A DNA stretch of 64,000 nt from Auricularia sp. M13 (Eukaryota; Basidiomycota; Agaricomycetes; Auriculariales; Auriculariaceae), in contig CM073201.1 of the NCBI GenBank assembly GCA_037042915.1, positions 124,001 to 188,000 of the forward strand, read 5' to 3'. The stretch's first letter is position 1, and each line of letters begins with the position of its first letter. Position numbers and translations under genes: made by a program. This document shows, one piece after another, positions 55,891 through 64,000 of the stretch. The notes beneath the pieces were generated by a model. The model was given only the letters and a program-made list of their open reading frames with translations. It was not told where the DNA came from and searched no databases.

Positions 55891-57237
55891 CCTCAGTACG
55901 TCGTGACCCAATGCAAGACCATTCATGTTGAGATGATCCCAGCGACGGTTTCAGCTTTCCACGTCTTGAATGTGCATTAGTATTTACTTGATGTCCATGA
56001 AGCTGAGTTTATCACGACAAAATAAAATGGTTAACAAGGGGAGCCAGCCTCTCCTCGACCCAACGGTTCAGTCGGACGAAGGAACTCTTGGAAACACGTC
56101 GGGCGCCACCAATCCGGAGTCTGTATCCCCTCTCGACGATGGAGGAGGAAGCGCAGAGCATGCGGAGAGCGTTGTCGGTGCGGTTTGGCATGGACTGGGC
56201 TGTCCGACGGACGCAGGAGAAGGAGGGGGAGAGTCGCTCGAGACCGCACCTACTAGTAGCGTTTCGGAGGACGCGAGGACTGCATAACGAAAGTAAGCAG
56301 TCACCCAGTGCAAGGCCAATCACGCTGAAGTGATCCCAGCTACTCGGAGGGTTTCAACTCTCCATGCGCGTTAGTATTTGCTCGATGCCCATTACATTTT
56401 TTTCCCGCCGTCGCAAGGACTGCGCATGGTATACACGACTTGTTATCGCCGACCCTGAGATACATATCATCCACCACTAGACTTACGAGGCTGAGTTGAG
56501 GTCGAATGGTCGGTACAACTTTGAACAAGGAGCATCATCTTGTCCTCGACTCTACTGTGCGTGCTGTCGCCAAAGTCCAACAGGCCCACGCTCTGCGTGG
56601 TTCTCGGACTCTGTACTTCAGAGCATCAGCTACCCGCTGGGCAAGGATGCGCAATCGGCGGAGAATCGCGGGCTGCTCCGCGTTCCTATGCGCTCGAGGT
56701 AGACAGGGCGTGACGTTCAACGCGTCGGGACCTTGAGACGGATACCAATGCATCCGGGTCAAACTCATGATCAAAGACACTGCTTCCGAGACAACCCCAT
56801 AGTGCCAAGAAGGTGAACACACCATCAGAAGCGTGGCCCGTGAAGTGAGACCGTGTCCAAACTCAAACAGCCTGCATCAAGACCGATTCCCAACGTAACA
56901 GCCAGCACCCGAATAACCACCGTCCAACCGTCGGGCAAAAGCAGAGCAAAAAGAAAGCCGCCACATGTTACGCATGAGATCAGTACACAAAAAAAAGGAA
57001 AGGAAAGGAAAGGAAAGAAATGGGGGGTAGGTAGAGCGTAGAGCGTAGAGCGTAGGTAAAGCAGACCAATCAGACACAGACAGCGCTCAATAGATATATA
57101 CAGAGCCGGCGCGCGCGCGCGCGGTTGCCGGAGTACATCTTGTTTCATATTCTCGTCCTGTGAGTGTGAGTGTCAGGTTGGAGGAAGGAAGGAAGGAAGG
57201 AAGGAGGGAGGAGGGACGCACCTCAGCCCGCGAGCCT
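55891..57237. other. Intergenic region with a duplicated DUF6535 3' end and microsatellites
   Basis: Besides the duplicated fragment (56030-56400), it holds simple repeats near the end of the PWWP gene: AAAGG runs at 56995-57017, TAGAGCG units at 57032-57055, a GC run near 57110 and GGAA units at 57179-57205. No other gene seen. Confidence 0.6.
56030..56400 (+). pseudogene. Orphan duplicate of the DUF6535 gene 3' end
   Basis: The open frame ending at 56287 repeats the C-terminal tail of the upstream gene (LGNTSG, GGGSAEHAESVVGA, LGCPTDAGEG, GESLET, DARTA against LGNTGV, GGSEHAESAVGA, LGCPEDPGES, RESLGLET, EAMQTA). The 3' flank is repeated too (GATCCCAGC and TTAGTATTT motifs after both stops). 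No membrane-domain exons are present, so it is a partial tandem duplicate. Confidence 0.75.
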
Positions 57238-60200
57238 TCACTGCTGCATCGGCACCGCGCCGTTCCCGTTCCCATTTGCGGTCGCCAGGACTGGCGACGC
57301 GGTCGCGCCACCGCCGACCGAGCTGCGCTGGTTGCTCGCATTTGCGACCTAGCCAAGGCAGACGCGCACGGGCACCAAATCAAGACGGGATCCCACAGCC
57401 GCGACGTGAATATGCGATGAGAGGGAAGCGGAAGGGAGACGATGGTGATTGGTCAGCAAGTCTTAGCGGAAGCAAACAAGCCAGACGCACCTTGTGCCAT
57501 TTGGACACCAAGTCGCCCGCGCGGCGCTTGAACCCAAACTCGGCCTCGCGCGGAATCGTCGCGTCGTCGAGCGAGGCGATGTGGCGCATCACCTTGCCGA
57601 TCTTCGAGTACTGTGCAGCGCCGGATCCAAAAAGAAGGCGCGGCGAAGGATTAAAAAGTCGGGGAAGGGACGGGTGGCCGAGCATAGATAGGCCAAAACC
57701 CATGTTTGAGGAATGGAGAAAAATTGCGCAGCCGTGATGAATATCAAAGGAGAAGAGGTGTACCGCCGATAAGGATTCGAAGGTGAGAGCAAAATGTAAA
57801 CGGATGTCAGAAAAAAAAAGTGTAGAAGGGGAAAATGTGCAGGGTGAAGGAGGGTGAGCAAAGATCAGGGCGGTACAATGTAATTATGCAACAAATGAAA
57901 TGGAAAGGCGCAGAAATGGTAAAGCAAAGGAGGAAAAGGTGAGCGATGAGCAGCAACATAGAGTCAAATGTGAACAACGCACAGTCAAGTATTCCACCTT
58001 GATCTCCTGCGTTTCGAGTTCTTTAAACAGCGAATCGCTTGCTTCCAAGTCCTGCGATAAAGATCAGCATGCGTGCGAGCACAAGCAAGACATGAGCAGG
58101 AGGAAAGGGAAGAGAAAAGTGACAAACAAAACAGAACATGATGGTATGTAGCATCTCAACACATCTGCGAAAAGAAAGGACGGAAACGCTCAGGCTGAGA
58201 TAGTCCGGCGAGCGGTGACAGGTTATACGCGATGCTCTTCCGCGAGCTCTAATCGAAACAGTGCGGCGCAGACATGCAAACGGTCCGATGCCTGCGCCGT
58301 AGCCAACTTGGCACGGGGCGGCACGAGACCAAGAAATGATGGTGCACGATCCTACGCTCTGCGGCGCGATACCGTAGCGTACGCACCACGGCCTGAATTC
58401 TCAGCGCGCGCGCAGGACCTAGCACCTTGAATTCTCGACGCGCACGGGATCCAGCACCAGGACGCACGATCCCCAATCTTGCACCGTACAACGGGGCGTG
58501 CGGAAATGCCAAGTGCGAGCGGACCGCGAGTGTTTGTGGGCCCGCAGACATGCAACATCGCCGAGGAGGAAATCCACGAGCGCATATCCGTCCCAGACGA
58601 CGTCTGGACACACACTCTGAACTCGAGCGAGCTCTGCCCATCTCGCGCTAAGCGTCCAGCACGCACGCGAGACACTCCTAAGCAGGTGTGCGTCGCGCCA
58701 GCAGCCGCAGATCCAGTACGCGACTCGGCCGAGCGCACCAGACGTAGCCCCAGCGGCTCACCATCGCGATGCGCGAACGCCCATGAAGCCCCACAACTGG
58801 GCCAACAAAGAGCACGACGCCCGGGGAGGCGTGCAAAAGCCACTTGCCGCAATTTCGTGCGTACTGGCGCAACTTACCCCGCGTATGGGCGCACCTTGAC
58901 ACGCCGGGCCTGCTAGCGCCGAGCACAGAGGCCCGCGTCCGTCAAACATGCGTGAGCATCGGGCAAGCGCGACCTCACGCATGCGCAACACAGAACGCGG
59001 TATCCGCAACCACGAATTCCGCAGAACAGCCTGCCGCGGGAAAGAACGCCCACTCTGCATAACGGATGCACGAGTTGGACCAGCAAGCTCTGCTCGCGCA
59101 AGGCGCGAGACGGATGTGGCAGGCACTAGGCAACGTGCCCAGCGCGCACCTCAACCCGCAACCCATGCTCGTGCGCTGTGAAGGCGCGCGGCGTGCGGTG
59201 TACGAGCCGCCACACAAGGAAACGAAGAGAAGACCAAAGAAATCGTGAAAACGAGAAAGGAGCGCAAATCGTCGTCGGGAACACTCGGCGACAGAAAGTA
59301 TGCAAGAAGCGATGCAGAGTCGCGCGACCGGCGCGGATAGCGCGCAAACTCGGCGCACGGCGCGGTTCGGGGAATGGGCTAGCGATTTCCCGCCCACACA
59401 ACGTACGCGGATGGCAAACTCGTGCATGGTATGCAATGCCGCCTCGCGTGCTGGCAGAGACAGGCATCGCAGACTTGGAGTACACGAGCAGCGGGGTCAT
59501 GACCCCACCCAGACTGCTTGCACAGCCAAACAATGCGGATCGCATGCGCATGCCTTCGCAGCACAATACGCCCGGAGTTCATGTGCAGAAAAGGGTGGGG
59601 GAGCAAAACAAACAGAGAGAATTGAAGAAAAAATAGCGAAATGGAAAGCCAAGCGCGGGAAAGCGGAACGAAGGTGCCAAGCGACGAGGTGAAAGCGTGA
59701 CGAACCTTATCGGCTGGCGTGGTTTTGCTCAGGAAGGTCTTTTGGAGGGCATGTCGTACGGATTTGATGTGGGCGGCACCGGGATCGGTCTTCAAATGCG
59801 CTACAGACGAGCGTTAGTGAGTCTGACAGTGAAAAGATAACGGAGGAGAGTTGAAGCCAGCAGAATGCAGTCGAAATGAATAGAAAAAGGTAGCAAAAGT
59901 GCGAAAAACGACAGGGGAAGACGCACCATACCGCTCGTCGTCGTCGTCCTTCTTCTTCTTGTCCTGCACGGGGGCAGCGGCAGCGGCGTCGTCCTCGCTC
60001 TCGACGGTCTCGGCCGACAGGCCATTCTTCTTGCTCGTCCGTCGCTTCTTCTTGGTCTGCCCCCCGGCGCCGTCGGGCTTGCCGACAGACGAGCGGCGGC
60101 GCTTCTTCTTGCCGTAGCTGTCGTCGTCGTCCTCCTCCTCGCCCGGCTCGCCGCCGTCGTCTCGCGACTCGTCTGCCTGCGAGATTTGCCAGAATTTTGA

Positions 60201-60757
60201 GATACTTACACTTAAAATGCGAGGGAAAAGCTAAAGAAAGGACGCACGATGCGCTGGGCGATTTCGTCGTTGATGGTCGCCTCCCAGGAGGTGGGGTCGA
60301 GCGCGACCTGGTAGCCTCTGAGCAGCTCGCCGGAGCGCTTCGCGCCCTTGGGAGCCTGGATGTACTTCTCGATCTCGTCGCGCGGCAGGGGTTGGATGTC
60401 GCGCGCCAGCAGCCATGCACTTTGTAACAAAAAGTAAGAAAGTAAGTAAGTAAAGAAAGTAAATAATGCAGAGAGGGAGGGAGGCACGCACTAGTCGCCG
60501 GCGGGGAAGAAACGCACACAGTAGTGCTTTTTGCCGCTCGGGCGCTCCTCGGTGACCTTGTCCGGCACGCTCTCGGGGTCGACGACCTGCGCGGCGGGGA
60601 CGGGCTGTTGGTCAACGCGCTCGGCAACGACGACGAGGCATAGACGGACCATGGCGGGCCAGTGGGGGTAGCCTTTGAGCTTGGCGAGGACGATGTCGCG
60701 CACGGCGTACGAGCGCGCGTCCGCGCCGTCCTTCTTTGTTGCGGGCAGGCTCGTCAT
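57238..60757 (-). CDS. PWWP-domain chromatin protein with TFIIS-N-like helical domain
   Basis: Exon 1 from 60757 reads SYAVRDIVLAKLKGYPHWPA, the PWWP motif in its PHWP form. Exons 2-3 complete the domain with KKHYCVRFFPAGDY and AWLLARDIQPLPRDEIEKY. A charged region follows (DDDDSYGKKKRRRSS, QTKKKRRTSKKN), likely a nuclear localisation signal. Then TDPGAAHIKSVRHALQKTFL, DLEASDSLFKELETQEIK and YSKIGKVMRHIASLDD with FGFKRRAGDLVSKWHK, like the TFIIS N-terminal/LEDGF IBD helical fold. The tail ends GNGNGAVPMQQ with TGA at 57238. Proteins with this pair read methylated histone H3 at transcribed genes and bind elongation factors. One intron (58052-59705) is 1,654 nt, far above the roughly 50-nt norm. 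Confidence 0.82.
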
Positions 60758-62625
60758 CGCGTGCGGCGGCGGCGAGGGGCGACTGGAGGCGGGCGGGAGA
60801 GGCGCGATGGATCAAATCCAACACGATAGCACCCGACAAACTCCGCCGCTCGCTCCGCCCGCCCGGCCCCGTCAACATCGGCAATCCCGCCCGACGCCCC
60901 CGACGCGCGTCCCGCCCGACGCCGGCGCGGGCGAGCGATACCCCCTTGGCTGTGGTGCGTGGCGGACGAGGAGTGCGGTATCCCCGTGCGCCGGATGAGC
61001 CCGCGTTTACTTGGTGTCGTCATGACGCAGGGACCGAGCAACCTGTGCGCCGCGCTGTGCATTGGGGAACGGACTTGTGCACCGCGGCCGAAACGAGTGC
61101 GCGAGCGAGGTGCGCTGTCACAAGCGTGACAGGGGCACGGCGGGAACGTGGAACCGCGAGCGTCGCCGGCGTGTGACAGCATGCGCATATGCTACAGCCT
61201 GTCAGTCGGACGCGCTGGCGGCCACTGGCAGGGTGCATATGAGCAGCCAGCGCGCGTGAGATGTCCGTGGTACATGTGCGAGCGTTGAGAGCAAAGAACG
61301 ATCCCGCCGATTCCGACCGAGCTCATGCCAGGGGTCATTCAGTCGGCGACCCTTCCTCTGCACGGGATTTCGTGCGTAATTCTCCCTCACTCTGATGCGC
61401 TTCATCCAATAGCCACTAGCGTCATTATCTGTACCCTTCTGGACGAAGGAAGAGCTGCTGGAGTGTTCCGAAAGTATTTCTCCAGCGCGAGCGAAGCGCC
61501 TCTGAGCAGCCCCTCGAGCCAATCGCGATTCTCCCTAATTGCAAGGTTGACTCTGATGCATTCGAGCCCAGCGTCCTGCTACTGATTGCAGGTACAAGCG
61601 CGCAGAGTCGTGCGCCTAGTTGTCGTACTTCTCCTCCTCGACCGCTACGTATACAAACCACTCCCGACTCGTATACCGTCGCTGCTGTCCCAGAAAATTA
61701 GCGAGTAAAGAGTTTAAGGGTTGGAACCGTGCTCATATCATTTGCGAAGTGACTAATCGCCTCATCCCGCAGCCACTGTACTGAATCCGTTGGATATCTT
61801 ACAGCGACCCCAAGTTCCAGCGCCCGCTCTGCGTTAAATCAAGGGTCACATGCAGGCGCCGTCGCCCGGGTAGACCCGTCCAACACGAGCGCTTCCTTCC
61901 TTCTTACCGGCATCCATGACGTCCGACGCGACGCTGAATTCGCTCACAACTCGCCCTTGTCCTACAGGTGGCGGACGACTAGCTAGGGGACACTTCATGC
62001 ACAGCACGTCCTACATAGGGGTCCGTAAGGCTCGTCCTGTGGACGGCATGCTCAAACACTACACTAATTTGCCCGCTTAACGGTACGTCTTCCTTGACTT
62101 TTCACCACCTACAGTCCAGTGTTGCAACATACTACGCGCCATGGTTGCGCGTTCCGCGGTCTCCCTGGGATCGTACACCCCACAGCACCCCCCCTGCGCC
62201 GCGAATCTTGTCGTTTACGTCCAAGCCGGCCTGCGCTCGTTAACACTGGGCGCTCACAATCTATAGAGTACAATGTAGTGCGGGCCTGCACTTTGAAATC
62301 CTGTGTAAACCAGAACAAGGCTCGGCGACCCGCAAAATCGGCGTACGATACAAGGCGTTGCTGATTTATGTAGACCACCACCATCGCGCGCCGCTCCGTC
62401 CTTCTCCGCTCACATCGCTCTCCCTTCTAAGTACCCCCTTTCTTCTCTGCCACTAGCATTCATGCAGCTATTACTACTACTACTGTATTTCGACGCGGGC
62501 ATAGACAACTTCACACGCATGGCAGCCATCGAGCCCCGGCGCCGTGCTGCTTCAACTGTTCGTCGAGAAAGTGATCGCGCATTGCATCCTAGCCAGCCCC
62601 GTTGTGTACAGGCCCACCCTTCATA
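60758..62625. other. Spacer between PWWP gene and DUF6535 gene 2
   Basis: Promoter of the PWWP gene, then about 1.7 kb with only short, unrelated ORFs. No repeat, RNA or family motif recognised. Confidence 0.45.
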
Positions 62626-64000
62626 CTATACGTCCGAAATTTTCCCATTGTGGCGACGTTCTGGTTCCAGATCTAGAGCCAGTATATGCTCGTCGTCCTG
62701 TTGGCCGGCGAATTTGTGTACAACTATTTCGATCGAATAGGGGCTCTCCGCGCATGTTGGCCCGGTGCCCCGCTTGTCGCGACTAGCTAGTGAGTTTGAA
62801 TTGGCGACGCAGTCCGGGACAGGCTCGACCGCGACTGTCCCAGCGGGGATCGGCAGTTCACATTCGACTTGCCCAACAGGATCGCCCGCGTTGAGCCCGA
62901 GCTGTTCTCCGCGAGGGTCAACTCTGCGCACGGTTGCTGCCAGTGGTTCCTCGACGCCGTATGGATCATTGAACTTGAAGCCTTCGCTTACTGGCGTTGC
63001 AAGCTCCGGACTACGAACGCTGGCACGGTGCAAAGCCTGGGACGCTACGGAATGGCCGGCCGCCTGTTGTTCTGGGAATGCGAGCTGCAGAAGATGATCG
63101 AGTGCAGGGCTATAGTCTCGGATAAAGACGGTGGCAAAACCCATCTTTGATATAACGTGGGCAACCCAGTCAACGTCCGGCAGCGGCGAGCACAACAGGT
63201 CGACGGATCGCCTCAACAAGGCCGCATAGAGCCCCAAGTGTGGCACAGCGTATGGTACTGATTTCCTGGCGCCGATGATGCTGATCACATGCATAAGCAA
63301 CTTCGAGACAATGAGACGAATATGAGCAGTCTGAGGGGACTGGTCGCGTAACCAGAGCAAGAACGTCGCGCAGAGATATCCCACAAGCTCATTTTCATAG
63401 AGTCGATTGATGCGAATGTGCCCGGCCAGGTCGCTGAGAATCCGACCGTACTCCGCGGGACTGGCACGTCGCGTGGTGCCAGTGGTCCGCATCAAGGATC
63501 GAAAGCTACGAAGAAGCACATATAATACCTCTAAATACTCATCTTATGAGCTACAAAGTTTGAGGTTGACGGAGCGACTTGCCTTTCCTGACCGCATTCG
63601 GGTGGCTATAATAACTCATGCGAGTCCCCCGATAAATCCTCCATATACGATGTGCATCATCTGGCGATAGCCCGGGTAAGGCCTGGCAGTACAGCAACAG
63701 CAGGTCATTCCGATTAGTAGTGGTCTTCAGTGCATAGGTCAATACATGGGCCAGAGTTACGCCTTTGGAGGTATAGGCAGAGGGATGCCCGGCCTCGACA
63801 AATGGGAAGCGGTAGGCAGAGAAATCCACGTGCACGACGTCAATGTGCACTCTAGCACTCTCAGTCCAGGAAGTCCATCTAGAAATAGTGCTGACATGTG
63901 TCCATACGCAGTGCCAGACCAAGTTATGCAAGTCTTTCCGGTCCATCGTATTTACGAGCCAAGCGAGCCCACGAAAGGCAGACGACGGCCCAGGATTAGT
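62626..64000 (-). CDS. DUF6535 membrane protein 2, 3' part (5' end off window)
   Basis: Enters from the right edge reading FRGLAWLVNTM, then LVWHCVWTHVS, NRNDLLLLYCQALPG and, after an intron at 63531-63582, EVLYVLLRSFRSLM, FLLWLRDQSPQTAHIRLIVS and VDLLCSPLPDVDWVAHVI. Each matches the C-terminal half of DUF6535 gene 1 (FRGLAWLVGTM, DRNDLLLLFSQ, ETLFMLIRAIQRLM, LRWLRDQSSPDRVRPVV, VELLCNPLPDVNWIEHI). The intron donor is GC (AAAG|GCAAG), a recognised GC-AG type. The stop is at 62626. The membrane domain should lie right of 64000. Confidence 0.8.

Overview
The window looks like a filamentous basidiomycete chromosome, most likely an Agaricomycete. Genes are built from many exons with introns of about 45-60 nt. 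The families DUF6533, DUF6535 and a CaaX-tailed Sel1 chitin-synthase activator are typical of that group, and intergenic DNA is full of transposon debris. No rRNA, tRNA or CRISPR array was recognised.

Layout. (1) 1-6557, minus: the right end of a DNA transposon. Its single ten-exon gene runs off the left edge and encodes membrane segments, a Ulp1-type cysteine protease, a zinc finger and a putative DDE transposase in one reading frame of at least 1,871 codons. Its right end cuts off the last exons of a DUF6533 gene. (2) 6600-15459: four DUF6533 seven-helix-type genes (F1 truncated, F2-F4 with open spliced frames), intron-dense with a 10-14 nt microexon. (3) 16415-25657: two short-chain dehydrogenases flanking an LRR-like protein and a serine-rich single-pass membrane protein, with repeat-rich spacers including a precise MITE insertion. 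(4) 26716-30349: two more DUF6533 genes (F5, F6). (5) 30476-35493: tandem DUR3-type urea/Na+ symporters with a conserved upstream promoter block. (6) 36088-41481: an SKT5/CHS4-like chitin synthase activator ending in CVIM, with a 1.6 kb intron holding minisatellites. (7) 43382-48944: a thaumatin-like secreted protein with a Pro-Ala-Glu tail, an atypical SDR, a small secreted Cys-rich protein and an F-box protein. (8) 49319-52493: a 3.2 kb LTR element with identical LTRs and a 5-bp target duplication but no polymerase. (9) 53329-64000: a DUF6535 membrane protein with an in-frame TGA in a palindrome, a duplicated 3' fragment of it, a PWWP/TFIIS-N chromatin protein, and the 3' part of a second DUF6535 gene at the right edge.

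The strongest candidates for something undescribed are the membrane-segment/Ulp1/zinc-finger/transposase fusion with its terminal repeats, the microexon-bearing DUF6533 array, the CACAG-ended MITE with its empty site in the same window, and the coding-less LTR element. Exon joins were worked out by eye from splice signals, phase and comparison between paralogues; no database search was run.
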